A model generated the notes under the pieces. It saw nothing but the letters and a program-made list of their open reading frames with translations. It was not told where the DNA came from and did no database searches. Positions 21,768-33,234 of a stretch of DNA of 64,000 nt are shown here, piece by piece (positions within the stretch are counted from its first letter, which is position 1; each line of letters opens with the position of its first letter). A program made the translations under genes and the position numbers. The stretch is from Hyperoodon ampullatus (Eukaryota > Chordata > Mammalia > Artiodactyla > Ziphiidae): the NCBI GenBank assembly GCA_949752795.1, contig OX457071.1, positions 77,837,983 through 77,901,982 of the forward strand, given 5' to 3'.

Positions 21768-22161
21768 TGTCTTCTCTATTTTTTGCTTAGTAAATTATCT
21801 AACCATTTGTCAAGTTTGTTGATCTTTTCAAAGAACCAACTTTTGGGTTTTTTGATTTCCCTGTTGTTTTTCTATTCTCTATTTCATTGATCTCTAATCT
21901 TTGCTATGCCCTTCCTTCTGCTAAGTTTGGGGTTCGTTTGGTCTTCTTTCTCTAGTTACTTATGGCATATAATTAGGTTAGTGATTTCAGACCTCTGTTC
22001 GTTTTTACTATAGGCATTTAGGGCTATAAGGTTTCCTCTTAGCACTGCTTTTGCTGTATTCTATAAGGTTTGGTGTGTTGTGTCTTTATTTTTATTTGTC
22101 TCAATGTATATTCTAATTTCCCTTGTGAGTCCTTCTTTGACCCTTTAAGAGTGTGGTGTTT

Positions 22162-22528
22162 TTGGTTTGTTTGTTTATTTTTTATAAATTTATTTATTTA
22201 TTTTTGGCTGTGTTGGGTCTTCGTTGCTGCGCACGGGCTTTCTCTAGTTGCAGTGAGCGGGGGCTACTATTTGTTGCGGTGCATGGGCTTCTCATTGTGG
22301 TGGCTTCTCTTGTTGCGGAGCACAGGCTCTAGGCACACGGGCTTCAGTAGCTGTGGCACGTGGGCTTCAGTAGTTGTGGCTTGCGGGCTCTAGAGCTCAG
22401 GCTCAGTAGTTGTGGCACACGGGCTTAGTTGCTCCGCTGCATGTGGGATCTTCCCAGACCAGGGCTTGAACCCGTGTCCCCTGAATTGGCAGGCGGACTC
22501 TCAACCACTGCACCACCAGGGAAGTCCC
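22162..22528 (-). mobile_element. SINE, CHR-1-like (long form)
   Basis: A 15 bp duplication (AAGAGTGTGGTGTTT) lies at 22147-22161 and 22529-22543. Full-length reverse copy. Confidence 0.9.
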
Positions 22529-22561
22529 AAGAGTGTGGTGTTTAATTTCCACATATTTGTA

Positions 22562-22700
22562 ATTTTTTTCTTTTTCTTTTTTGCTGCACCGCGTGGCTTG
22601 TGGGATCTTATTTCCCACCGCCCCCACCCCCCCAGGGATTGAACCCCTGCCCCCTTCAGTGGAAGTGCAGAGTCCTAACCACTGGATCGCCAGGGAATTT
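22562..22700 (-). mobile_element. SINE, short
   Basis: TTTTTTGCTGCACCGCGTGG to GGATCGCCAGGGAATTTCC, interrupted by a C-rich run (CCGCCCCCACCCCCCC). Confidence 0.8.
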
Positions 22701-23445
22701 CCTCTAGTTTTCTTAATAGATGTGAAAGGTGGTATCTCATGTGGTTTTCATATGCATTTCCCTAATAGTTAGTGATGTTGAGCATCTTTCATGTGCTTGT
22801 TGGCCATTTGTACATCTTCTTTGTAGAAATGTCTATTCAAGTCCTTTGCCCATTTTCTAATTTGATTGTTTCCTTGTTGTTGAATTTTAGGAGTTCTCTA
22901 TATATTGCAGATTATAATCCCTTATCAGATATGTGATTTGCAAATATTTTCTCCCACTCTGTGGGTTGCCTTTTTACTCTGTTGATAGAGTCCTTTGATG
23001 TGCAAAAGCTTACATTTTTATGAAGTTTGATTTGTCTATGTTTTCTTTTGTTGCCTGTGCCTTCAGTGTCATGTACAAGAAATCATTGCCAAATTCAAGG
23101 TCATAAACATTTAGCCCTATGTTTTTTTTCTAACAGATTTATAATTTTATCTCTTACATTTAAGTCTTTGATCCTCTTTGAGTCAAACTTCGTATATAGT
23201 ATTAGGTAAGGATCCAACTTCATTCTTCTGCATGTGAATATCTGGTTTTGCCACCACCGTTTGTTGAAGACTGGAAGATGAAAACATCTTTCCATTTGTT
23301 TGTGTCTTTTTAAATTTTTTTCAGCAATGTTGTGTAGTTTTCAGTGTAAATGTCTTTTACCTCCTTGGTTAAATTTATTCCTAAGTATTTTATTATTTTT
23401 TATGATCTTGTAAATGAAACTGATTTCTTAATTTCTTTTTCAGAT

Positions 23446-23557
23446 TGTTCTTTTTTTTTTTTGGCCATGCTGGTGTGAGGATCTTAGTTCCCCAACCAGG
23501 GATCAAACCGGTTGCAATGGAAGCATGGAGTCCTAGCCACTGGACTGCCGGGGAATT
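23446..23557 (-). mobile_element. SINE, short, in old L1
   Basis: TTTTTTTTGGCCATGCTGGT to GGACTGCCGGGGAATTCCC. Another SINE is inserted directly beside it. Confidence 0.85.
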
Positions 23558-23571
23558 CCCTGCTCATTTTT

Positions 23572-23783
23572 TTTTTTTTTTTTTTTTTTTTGTAGTACGC
23601 AGGCCTCTCACTGCTGTGGCCTCTCCCGTTGCGGAGCACAGGCTCCGGACGCGCAGGCCCAGCAACCATGGCGCATGGGCCCTGCCGCTCCGCGGCATGT
23701 GGGATCCTCCCGGACTGGGGCACGAACCTGTGTCCCCTGCATCGGCAGGCGGACTCCCAACCACTGCGCCACCAGGGAAGCCC
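23572..23783 (-). mobile_element. SINE, CHR-2-like, next to another SINE
   Basis: A 14 bp duplication (CCCTGCTCATTTTT) lies at 23558-23571 and 23784-23797. The left copy overlaps the head end of the SINE at 23446, so this one is the later arrival. Confidence 0.95.
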
Positions 23784-24331
23784 CCCTGCTCATTTTTAAT
23801 GTTTAGAAATGCAATTGATTTTTGTGCGTTGATTTTGAATCTTGAAATTTTACTGAATTAGCCTTAACAGTTGTTTTTTTCCCCCCATGGAATCTTTAGG
23901 GCTTATTTCATATAAAATTGTGTTATCTATGAACAAAGATTGTTTTACTTCTTCTTTTGCAGTCTGGATGCCTTTTTTTTCTTTTTCTTGCCTCCAATGC
24001 TATGCTGAATAAAAGTGGGGGAAACTGAATCCTCATCTTCTTTTTGTTCTTAGGGGAAAAGCTTTACATTTTTCACCATTGAGTTGTTGATTTTTCATAT
24101 ATGGACTTTATTATTTTGAGATAGTTTCCTTCTATTCTTAGTATATTTTGTGTTTTTATCATGAAAAACTGCTAATTTTGCCAGATGCTTTTTTGGCATC
24201 ATTTGAGATTATCATGTGTTTTTTTCTTTTTTCCCTTCATTCTGTTAATAGAGTATATTACATTGATCAATTTTTGTATATTGGAACCTCCTTGCATTCC
24301 AGGAATAAATCCCACTTGCTCATCATGTATG

Positions 24332-24443
24332 ATCCTTTTTTTTTGGCCATGCAGCACAACATACGGGATCTTTGTTCCCTGAACTCATGCCCTCAGCAGT
24401 GAAAGTGCAGAGTCCTAACCACTGGGCTGCCAGGGAATTCCCT
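24332..24443 (-). mobile_element. SINE, short, in old L1
   Basis: TTTTTTTTGGCCATGCAGCA to CTGCCAGGGAATTCCC. The L1 reading resumes at ATAATCCTTTTAATATACTG. Confidence 0.8.
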
Positions 24444-24479
24444 ATAATCCTTTTAATATACTGCTGGATTCAGTTTCGA

Positions 24480-24592
24480 ATGACTTTCAAGTAGGGTGCC
24501 ATTCCCTATTCAATGGGAAAAGGACCACCTTTTCAATAAATGATGATGTCAAAACTGGATGTCAACATGAAAAAGAATAAAGTTGGATTCTT
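24480..24592 (+). mobile_element. L1 ORF2 fragment in opposite orientation
   Basis: AATAAATGATGATGTCAAAACTGGATG and AAAGAATAAAGTTGGATTC are plus-strand ORF2 sequence. It abuts the minus-strand L1 at about 24478, so this is either a 5' inversion or an independent fragment. Confidence 0.65.
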
Positions 24593-24641
24593 TTTTCTTT
24601 TATTATTATTTTTTATTTTACGTGGTTAAAAAGCACCATCA

Positions 24642-24860
24642 GGGCTTCCCTGGTGGCGCAGTGGTTGAGAGTCCGCCTGCCGATGCAGGGGACACGGGTT
24701 CGTGTCCCGGTCTGGGAAGATCCCACATGCCGCGGAGTGGCTGGGTCCGTGAGCCATGGCCGCTGAGCCTTGCGCATCCGGAGCCTGTGCTCCGCAACGG
24801 GAGAGGCCACAACAGTGAGAGGCCCGCGTACCACAAAAAAAAAAAATAAATAAAATAAAA
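24642..24860 (+). mobile_element. SINE, CHR-2-like
   Basis: A 15 bp perfect duplication (TAAAAAGCACCATCA) lies at 24627-24641 and 24861-24875. A tail with AAATAAAATAAAA. Confidence 0.95.
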
Positions 24861-24875
24861 TAAAAAGCACCATCA

Positions 24876-25850
24876 TAACCATTTTAAAAATGTATGCTAC
24901 AGTAGTGTTAACTATATGCACATTTTCTGCAGCAGATCTCTAGAACTTTTTCATCTTGCAAAACTGAAACTGTATCTATTGAACAATTTTCTTTTTCCCT
25001 CTCTCCAAACTCACTGACAACCATGATTCTACTTTCTGTTCCTAACATTGTGACTATTCTAGGTACCTCATATAAGTGGAATCATATAGTATTTGTCTTT
25101 TGTGACTTGCTTATTTCACTGAGCATAATGTCCTCAAGTCATCCATATTGTAACATGTGACAAGATTTTCTTTTTTTATGGCTGAATGATATTTCATTGT
25201 ATGTATACACAGTACAACATTTTGTTTATCCAGTCATCCACTGGTGGACCTTTGTGTTGCCTCCATCTCTTGGCTCTTGTGAATAATGCTGCTATGTTTT
25301 CTTTTTCTTTTTTTTGGTGGGGGGGCTGTGTTGGGTCTTCATTGCTGCACACAGGCGTTCTCTAGTTGCGGTGAGCGGGGACTACTCTTCATTGCAGTGT
25401 GTGGGCTTCTCATTGCTGTGGCTTCTCTTGTTGTGGAGCACGGGCTCTAGGCACGTGGGCTTCAGTAGTTGTGGCGTGTGGACTCAGTAGTTGTGGCTCA
25501 TGGGCTCAGTAGTTGTGGCTCACTCGCTCAGTAGTTGTGGTTCTCGGACTCTAGAGCACAGACTCAGTAGTTGTGATGCACAGGTTTAGTTGCTCCACGG
25601 CATGTGGGGTCTTCCCGGACCAGGGATTCAACCTGTGTCCCCTGCACTGGCAGGTGGACTCTCAACCACTATGCCACCAGGGAAGTCCCAATGCTGCTAT
25701 GTTTTCAACTGTTTTGGATTTATACTCTGAAGTGGGATTTCTGGATCATACACTAACTAAATTTTTAATTTTTTGAGGATCCTCCATACTGTTTTCCATA
25801 GTGGCTGCACTGTTTTACATTCCCAAAAATATTGCATGAGAGTTTCAAAT
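24876..25850 (-). mobile_element. Old L1 3' portion (older family)
   Basis: Reverse old L1 with ATTTCACTGAGCATAATGTC, ATTTCATTGTATGTATACAC and CTGGATCATACACTAAC landmarks of the ORF2 end and 3' UTR. Confidence 0.7.
25302..25689 (-). mobile_element. SINE, CHR-1-like, with internal unit expansion
   Basis: A 17 bp duplication (AATGCTGCTATGTTTTC) lies at 25285-25301 and 25690-25706. The middle carries CTCAGTAGTTGTGG-type units in five or more consecutive copies (about 25460-25590), more than most long forms in this window. Confidence 0.9.
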
Positions 25851-26295
25851 TTATTTTTTTATATTAAGAACACTTAACACGAGATCTACTCTCTTAAATT
25901 TTAAAGTATACAGTATATTATTGTGAAGTTCTATATATTCCTTATCAGATATATGGTTTGCAAATATCTTCTCCAGTTATGTAAATTGCCTTTCACTCTG
26001 TTGATTGTTTCCTCTGCTATGCAGAAGTTTTTAAGTTTGATGTGATCTCATTTTTCTATTTTTGCTTCTGTTGCCTGTGCTTTTGGTGTCATGTCCAAGA
26101 AATCATTGCCAAATCAAATACCATGAAGATTTTCCCCTGTTTTCTTCTAGGAGTTTTATATGTTTGAGGTCTTACATTTAGCTCTTTAATCCATTTTGAA
26201 TTAATTTTTGTATATGGGGTAAGGTAAGGGTCCAGCTTCTTTCTTTCACACGTTGATACCCAGTTTTTCCAATACCATTTGTTGAAGAGACTGTT

Positions 26296-26967
26296 AAAAG
26301 ATAAACTGAGGCATATTAAAATTTTTAAAGAGTTTATTTGAGCAAAAATCAATTCAAATTTGGCAGCATCCAATCTGGCAGATAGAAAGGAGTTTCAAGA
26401 AGCTGTACAGAGGGGGACTTTCCAAGTGATCCAGTGGTTAAGAGTGTGCTCCCAGTGCAGGGGGCCCTGGTTCAATCCCTGGTCAGGGAACTAGATCCTA
26501 AATGCTGCACTAAGAGTCTGCATCCACAACTAACGATCCCATGTGCCGCAACTAAGACGCAGCACAGCCAAATAAATAAATAAATAAATATTTTTTAAAA
26601 ATCTCTGGTGGTCAAGTGGTTAGGACTCCACGTTCTCACTGCCAAGGGCCCAGGTTTAATCCCTGGTCAGGAAACTAAAATCCCACAAGCCGCAAGGTGT
26701 GGCAAAAAAAAAAAAAAAAAAGAAGTTGTACAAAATGAAAGGCTTTTACAGGCAGAAGGGAGCAGGAACAGGGAAATTATATGAGGTGAAACTGCAAAAA
26801 TCATGTTGGTTATTACAAAGTTACTTTCCTTTAGGGGATGGAAGGGGTCCATAAGGCAGATTACTTAACTAGTAATAATCTAAGTAAGACAACTAAAACT
26901 ATAATTAAGTCTCAGTTTTGTGACATGGGCTTAGCATAAGCAACTACATTTTGGACCTTTGCACTGT
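26296..26967. mobile_element. LTR-like dispersed repeat inserted in L1
   Basis: GAGTTTATTTGAGCAAAAAT, GGCTTTTACAGGCAGAAGGG and GGGGATGGAAGGGGTCC are familiar from an LTR-class mammalian repeat that I cannot name. ACTGTT flanks it on both sides (about 26290 and 26962), which would be a 6 bp target duplication. Two tandem SINEs sit inside. Confidence 0.5.
26411..26720 (+). mobile_element. Two tandem SINEs
   Basis: First copy about 26411-26600 (GGACTTTCCAAGTGATCCAG to AAATAAATAAATATTTTTT). Second copy about 26601-26720 (TCTCTGGTGGTCAAGTGGTT to GTGTGGC plus A tail). AGAAGCTGTAC and AGAAGTTGTAC flank the pair, so the second may have landed in the tail of the first. Confidence 0.75.
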
Positions 26968-27133
26968 TATCAAAGGCCATTTGACCATGTGCTTGAGGGT
27001 TCTTTTCTGGTTCTCTATTCATTCCATTGGTCTACAAGTCTGTGTTTATGTCAGGATCACACTGTTTTGATGACTGTAGCTTTGTGGCATGTTTTGAAAT
27101 CAGGACATGTGATACCTCCACTTCTTTTTCTTT

Positions 27134-27506
27134 TGAAGTTGGATTCTTACCTTACACTGTATATAAAAATTAACTTGAAATGGATCAAAGACCTCTGATG
27201 AAGTGCTAAAACTATAAAACACTTAGAATAAAACATAGGGGGATAGCTTCATGACATTGGATTTGGCAATGATTTCTTGGATATGACACCAAAAACACAG
27301 GTAACAGAAGCAAAAGTAGACAATAGGACTATATCAAAATTAAAAACAGCAAAGGAAACAAGCAACAAAAAAAAAAAAAGGAAAAAAGAAACAATCAACA
27401 GAGTGAAAAGTCAACCTTTTCACAATGGAATGGGAGAAAATATTTATAAACCATGTATCTGATAAGGGATTCATAGCCAGAATATATAAAGAGCTCCTTC
27501 ACAATA
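27134..27506 (+). mobile_element. L1 ORF2 fragment in opposite orientation
   Basis: GAAGTTGGATTCTTACCTTACACTG onward is plus-strand ORF2 (ACTTGAAATGGATCAAAGACC, AGGGATTCATAGCCAGAATA). It abuts the minus-strand L1 at about 27133, forming a head-on junction. Confidence 0.75.
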
Positions 27507-27529
27507 ATGTATTGTACACTTACAAATGT

Positions 27530-27994
27530 GATCAAGACCCCTGTGAACTAAACTCTGACATAGGGCTGGAGAGTTGATATCCTCTCCACTGTCCTCTCCA
27601 GGACAGTGAAGCTCTAACTGCCAGCTTTGCCATCTGAGAGCAAACTGCTCCTGATGGGCGTTATGGACAGGGACATGTTCTTTCTCACCTCTAAGCTCTC
27701 ACTCCACAAGTCTGGGAACCAGTAAAGGGGTAAAGCCAGCTGCTGTCTATTCCAATTATGCATTGTGGAACTGGGAGAAAAACACAAGATGTGTTTGGAG
27801 ACCCATGGGGCTCACCCACGGGGCTCGCTGTGTGAAAGACGTGAGCTAAACCTCCATTGATCACCTGACCTCCACAAGCCCCTACTCTGACTGGGGGGCC
27901 ACAGGGACATAGGGTCTCCTGAAATCAGTGTCCATACAGAGCCAGTGTCCAGTAGTCCCTGAAAAGTCTGTTCATCTCCTTTTTCCCAAAGCAC
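27530..27994 (-). pseudogene. Endogenous retrovirus protease/pol-junction remnant (class I-like)
   Basis: A minus-strand frame from 27994 down to 27812 contains LLDTGS, the retroviral aspartyl-protease active-site motif (L/V-D-T-G-A/S), about 15 residues in. Further along, 27763-27691 reads CIIGIDSSWLYPF and then GSQTCGVRA before a stop. A short conserved block of this kind is expected near the pro/pol boundary of class I elements. The frame is broken between and after these blocks, and no reverse-transcriptase motif is seen because L1 sequence begins at about 27506. This is an old, incapable fragment. Confidence 0.65.
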
Positions 27995-29404
27995 AGTGAA
28001 CCTGGTAAAAGGCCATCAGTGCCTTTGGTGAAGGATGGGAGGAAGATTAACAGCATGAATTTCGGGCAGAGCCCTGGGAACCTTGCTCTGAGGACCTGTT
28101 CTCTTGTTCATTCAAGGGCTCTGAGCCTGTAAACTAGCTCAAGTGTGGGAACTGATTGATGGGCCATGACGCCCTGATTTTCTGATTCAGGTGAGACTTT
28201 TATTCAACTGACCTAGGAATTTTCTGATTCTACACATAAAGTAAGGACGTAATAGGCTTCCTATCTATCTTATTTGTAGGAACACCATCAACTAGCCTTT
28301 GGCAGTGGGCCCCTCCCACCTGGGATCCAGTTATTCCCTGGCATTTAGGTTTCCCAAAGCATGACTGCAGTTCCCACTGGAAGGTCCGGCCGACAGAGAA
28401 GAGTGACCATGGAGCTCTTCAAGGGTGCCAGCTCTCCCCTCACAAATGTATTTCTCCCAGTATTAGTGAAAGGTAGGTGTTCTGGACCTTACCAGTGCTG
28501 GTGAGTAAGTCTTAAAAGACAAATCCACTCTTAACATTTGAATCTCCCTAAGCCTTTTTCTCCCTGCCTCTTCATTAAACTAAGGCAGTTCTATTTCCAG
28601 CTCACGATTCGGGCAACTTTTGGTCCACGTTTCAGCCAACCAACCAGATAGCGTTTTCCAACTCCCAGGCGGCAATGTTCAGTGTAGATTCTCTGCTTCG
28701 TGCGCTCGAATCAATAAATTAGCCTGATCTGGACTCACGTTCCCTCCACCGTTCTCCCAGGCTCTCAGTATCCGTCCCCACCCTTCCCCCAGACTCCTGG
28801 CTGTAACAATTAGAGACTCAAGGAGTTCTTTGGAGCGCAGTACGCCTCCTCAGGGGCCGCACTTTGTACCCCCCCTTTAGATACCCGTTGGTACATGACT
28901 AGCGAGTCACGGGGCTAGGGTGGTGAGGCGGTGGCTCCTGAGGAGAACCCCCTGCGAACTGCCTCAGGCCAGGCAGGAGCGAAGAGCCCGACTCCACTGG
29001 GGAAGGGGGGGGCCGGGGGGGCCACTTCCACGGGGGGTGGGGCTCTCCACCTGTCAAGAAGACTCATCAGAACCCGGGGTTAGTGTCCCCACCTTCCCCA
29101 GGGTCTTCCCACCCCCTGCCCCACCTCGCAGAATCCCATGCTCGCAAAGCAGCACCCTCACCTCCACAGCAAACACACTGCGGGACTGGCAGTGCAGCTT
29201 GCCTTGTGATTCACTGCAAATCCCAGGAGGAGACTGTGCTGTTTGTTTTCAGCCACTTCAGCCCTGGTGCTACGAGAAATAAGGGTCTCCTCCAGGGAAG
29301 ACACAGCCACCTTCGGGTCATTATACAACACTTGAGCTGGGGGTCTGAGTACCTGAGCTCATCCTTTTCTTCCACTACTTGGTCCAGCAACTAGTCGATC
29401 TCAT
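27995..29404. other. Unassigned sequence, GC-rich at 28.7-29.4 kb
   Basis: It could hold the decayed gag side of the retroviral remnant on the minus strand, but I recognise no gag motif. From about 28700 to 29390 CpG content rises, with runs of G near 29006-29040, and open frames of 103-120 codons appear without known domains. No repeat family recognised. Confidence 0.35.
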
Positions 29405-30250
29405 TATGTTCATTAGTTTTTCCACAATGCTTGCAAATATTTACAGTAGCCAGGACATGGAAGCAACCTAAATATCCATCAACAGAGGAATGGATAAAGA
29501 AGATGTGGCACAGAGGGCTTCCCTGGTGGCGCAGTGGTTGAGAGTCCGCCTGCCGATGCAGGGGACACGGGTTCGTGCCCCGGTCCGGGAAGATCCCACA
29601 TGCCGCAGAGTGGCTGGGCCTGTGAGCCATGGCCACTGAGCCTGCGCATCCAGAGCCTGTGCTCCGCAATGGGAGAGGCCACAACAGTGAGAGGCCCGCG
29701 TACCGCAAAAAAAAAAAATAATAATAATAATAATAAAAAAAAGAAGATGTGGCACATATATACAGTGGAATATTACACAGCCATAAAAAAGAACGAAATG
29801 ATGCCATTTGCAGCAGCATGGATGGACCTAGAGATTGTCATACAGAATGAAGTAAGTCAGAAAGAGAAAAACGAATATCATGTAATATTGCCTATTTGTG
29901 GAATCTACGAAAATGGTACGAATGAACTTACTTGCAAAGCAGAAATAGAGTCACAGATGTCAGAAACAAACTTACAGTTACCAAGGCGGGAAGGGAGGTG
30001 GGATGAATTGGGAGATTGGGATTGACATATACACACTGCTACGTGTAAAATAGATAAGTAATGAGAACCTACTGCATAGCGTAGGGAACTCTACTCAGTG
30101 CTCTGTGGTGACCTAGAAGGGAAGGACATCCAAAATAGAGTGGATATATGTGTACCTATAACTGATTCACTTTGCTGCACAGCAGAAAGTAACACAACGT
30201 TGTAGAGCAACTGTACTCAATATCAATTAATAAAAAATAAATAAATAAAA
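29405..30250 (+). mobile_element. 5'-truncated L1 3' portion
   Basis: Plus-strand L1 ORF2 C-terminus (MWHIYTVEYYTAIKKNEMMP, from 29745) and 3' UTR ending in a TAAAAAATAAATAAATAAAA tail. A SINE is inserted at 29514-29739. It is related to the 3' ends at 1.5 kb and 34.8 kb. Confidence 0.9.
29514..29739 (+). mobile_element. SINE, CHR-2-like, in L1
   Basis: A 17 bp perfect duplication (AAAGAAGATGTGGCACA) lies at 29497-29513 and 29740-29756. The tail carries ATAATAATAATAAT. Confidence 0.95.
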
Positions 30251-31440
30251 ATAAAAGAGATTGCAGAGGAAGAAAATGCTCACAGATATCATATACACAG
30301 TCATCTGCCTCCTTCCTTCTTACAAGCGATCTATTAGGAGCATCCAGTGGATATATTTTGTGCATCTCGATCGCCAGATCACACCATGGACCATTAGTAA
30401 GCTGTTTACTACTGGAGCTAGAGTCACAAGCATCTTTATATAATTCGATCAGGGGCCAATTCCAGAAACCCCAGACCAGTTCAGGAGACTCACCCTCAGT
30501 ACTCTCCTCCACCAGAGCCACTCTTGGCACCAAAATCTATCAGTCAAGGTTCTCCAGAGAAACAGAACCAATAGGGTAGGTGGAGAGAAACAGAGACTGA
30601 GAGACCTTAAGGAATTGGCTCCGTGACTGTCAGCACTCAGCAAGCTGGCAGCAAGTGACAGCCGACAGGACAGCTGCAGCCGCGTCCCAAGGCCTGAGAA
30701 GAGGGGAGGTCATGGTCTAAATCTAGTCCAAATCCTGCGGCCTGGGAACAGAGAGATGGTGTAAGTTCCACTCAGTCCTAGTCCCAAGACAGGTGAGGAC
30801 CAGCATCCCAGGCTGAAGACAGTGAGGCGGAGACGGAACGCTCCCTCACTCAGCCTTTGTATTCTAGCCAGGCCTTCAGTGCCTTGACTGAGACCCAGCT
30901 TCACTTGGGGGTGGGGGTGGGGGGGCACCTTCACTGCTGGGGGGCTATCTGCTGTACTCAGACTGCCGGTTCAAATACCAACCTTGTCCAGAAACACCCT
31001 TCAAGACACACTCAGAATAATGTGTAACCAAATATCTGGGCACCCCATAATCCAGAGAAGCTGGTACGTTAGATTAGCCATCACAGCCTAGTTTCCCTCC
31101 TCCAACCCTTCCGTGATGTTAAAAGCACCTAGTTCCTAGTACTGAATCCTGTATCAGTGAGCGTCCTCATAAGACATTCAGTAACTGGATGACATTTTAA
31201 TAAAAGTACTATTTTAAAGGATGAAGGGAAACTACAAGGTGGAGGGAAACCACAGAGGAGAGTGTCATGTAGAGCCAGGGACCGAGTGTGCCCTGAGGAG
31301 GCCAGCGGGGCCGTACCCGACCCGGAGGGAGAAAGCTGAACGAGAGGCTTCGAGGTGGAACGGTGGCCTTTGGTCGAGGGACTCAGCTGAACCACAGTGA
31401 CCCCATGGGGATGTTTCCACTTCACTCTCCTTCCTCCCTA
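30251..31440 (+). repeat. Ancient dispersed repeat and unique sequence
   Basis: From about 30530, AGTCAAGGTTCTCCAGAGAAACAG, AAGGAATTGGCTCC and AACCAAATATCTGGGCACC match a common old mammalian repeat whose family I cannot name. A G-rich run lies at 30906-30925. No gene signal is seen. Confidence 0.5.
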
Positions 31441-31625
31441 GGGTTGTCAAGTTTAGCAAACAGAAAACAAGACACCTAGGTCATTTTGAGTTTCAGTTAA
31501 ACAACGAATGATATTTTAGCATAAATGTGTTCCAAACTTTGCCTGGTGCATACATACACTAAAAAATTATTCATTGTTTACCTGAAATCCAAGTTTAACT
31601 GGACATCCTTATCTTATCTAGCAAC
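31441..31625. mobile_element. Palindromic DNA-transposon relic (MITE-like)
   Basis: The two halves are inverted copies of each other. GGGTTGTCAAGTTTAGCAAA...TCAGTTAAACAACGAATGAT on the left faces ATTATTCATTGTTTACCTGA...CTTATCTAGCAAC on the right, around a centre near 31540. A full-length hairpin of about 185 bp fits a non-autonomous hairpin-type DNA transposon. Confidence 0.65.
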
Positions 31626-31869
31626 ATTATTCTTCCCTCCAGTTTCCTTCCAGACTCAAGTGGAGGTCAGAGGGCACAGGAGCCTGTGTGGTGTGGTCCA
31701 TGCACATTCACCTTCGCAGATCAGAGGGCAAGATGGAAGAAAGTGGAGAATGGGTGTGGGGAGACAAATACACGTATGTCACAATCCTCTCCTGATTAGA
31801 ATACCTGAAGGGCACCTGTTGTCTGCATCAAATTCTGAATAATAAACCCTTTACTAGGTTGAGAAACTT
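31626..31869. other. No recognised feature
   Basis: Short unique-looking gap. Confidence 0.4.
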
Positions 31870-32626
31870 TCTTTTTTTTTAGGCCTTTATTTTTCCATGG
31901 CAGCTTTAGGTTTACAGCAAATTAAGAGGAAGGCGCAGAGAGTTCCCGTAGACCCACCCCCGCCACGTGTATCATCCACAGATACCAACATTTCCCACTG
32001 TAGGGGTACGTTTGTTACGGTTGATGAACCTACACTGACACGTCATAATCACCCTAAACCCATAGTTTACTGTAGGGTTCATTCTTGGAGTTGCACATTC
32101 TATGGGTTTACAAACATGTATAATTATAGTATCACACAGAGTATTTTCACTGCCCTAAAAGTCTTCTATGCTCTGGTTATTCATCCCTCTCCCCACACAA
32201 CCCCTGGCAACCACTGATCTTTTCTTTTTGTTGTCTCTGTAGCCTTGCCTTTTTCAGAATGTCATAATGGTGGAATCATATTGCATGAAGCCTTCTCAGA
32301 TTGGGTTCTTTCACTTCATAACTTACATTTAAGTTTCCTCCATGCCTTTCCATGACATCATAGCTCATTTCTTTTTCACACTAATATTACATTGTCTAGA
32401 TGCACCACAGTTTATTTATCCACTCACCTACTGGAGGACATGTTAGTTGTTTCAAGTTTGGCAATTATGAATGAAGCTGCTATAAACATCTGTGCACAGG
32501 TTTTCGCATGGACGTAAGTTTTCAGCTCATCTGGGTCAATACCAAGGAGCATGGTTACTGGATCATATGGTAAGAGTAGGTTTAGTTTTTTAGAAACTGC
32601 CCAATTGTCTTCCAAAGTGGCTGCAC

Positions 32627-32963
32627 TGGGGCTTCCCTGGTGGTGCAGTGGTTGAGAATCTTCCTGCCAATGCAGGGGACACGGGTTCGAGCCCTGGTCC
32701 AGGAAGATCCCACATGCTGCGGAGCAACTAAGCCCGTGCGCCACAACTACTGAAGCCCGTGCACCACAACTACTGAAGCCCGCATGCTTAGAGCCTGTGC
32801 TCCACAAGAGAAGCCACCACGGTGAGAAGCCCGTGCACCACAATGAAGAGTAGTCCCTGCTCTCTGGAACTAAGGAAAGCCTGCACTCCGCAACAAAGAC
32901 CCAACGCAGCCAAAAATAAGTAAGTAAGTAAATAAATAAATAAATAAATAATTTTTTTTTTTT
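32627..32963 (+). mobile_element. SINE, CHR-1-like (long form)
   Basis: AAGTGGCTGCAC repeats at 32615-32626 and 32964-32975. The tail carries AAGTAAGTAAGTAAATAAAT. Confidence 0.95.
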
Positions 32964-33234
32964 AAGTGGCTGCACCATTTCGCGTTCCCACCAGCAGTGA
33001 GTGAGAGTTCCTGCTGCTCCACACTCTCCAGCATTTGGTGCTGTCAGTGTTCCAGATTTTGGCCATTCTAGTAGGGGTGGTATTGTATTGCTGTTTTTAT
33101 TTGCATTCCCATAATGACATATAATGTGGAGCATCTTCTCATATGCTTATTTGCCATCTGAATATCTTCTTTGATGAGGTGTCTGTTAAGGTCTTTGGCC
33201 CATTTTTTATATCAGGTTGTGCGTTTTCTTTCTT

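Larger units (their letters stand above)
19540..22160 (-). mobile_element. Old L1 ORF2 remnant broken by SINEs
   Basis: Reverse-oriented ORF2 pieces in collinear order. The TGACTTTGGCTTTGGGGTCC region near 19720 is followed by the reverse-transcriptase core, the thumb-like region (TTTTTTGGAAGGATTTGATA, 20856-20875) and endonuclease-proximal sequence near 21980-22140. Inserted SINEs account for most of the length. All frames are broken. Confidence 0.8.
22701..24478 (-). mobile_element. Old L1 ORF2 and 3' remnant
   Basis: A second old reverse L1 copy. It starts at an ORF2 C-terminal region (TTAGTGATGTTGAGCATC) and runs collinearly into the reverse-transcriptase core near 23900-24330, with three SINEs inside. 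A gap in the L1 order occurs near 23270, where GTTTGTTGAAGA jumps to CTGGAAGATG. Confidence 0.8.
25860..27133 (-). mobile_element. Old L1 ORF2 remnant split by another repeat
   Basis: Reverse ORF2 from about 25860 to 26294 resumes at about 26968 (CATTTGACCATGTGCTTGAG) in the expected order. The gap of about 670 bp is filled by an unrelated element carrying two SINEs. Confidence 0.75.

Noticed and set aside
29534..30025. 163-codon frame ending in LPRREGRWDELGDWD, and the many frames with poly-Lys or [20 protein letters not shown]
   Set aside because: These are translations of SINE bodies and A tails fused to L1 sequence. The same peptides recur at every short-form SINE.
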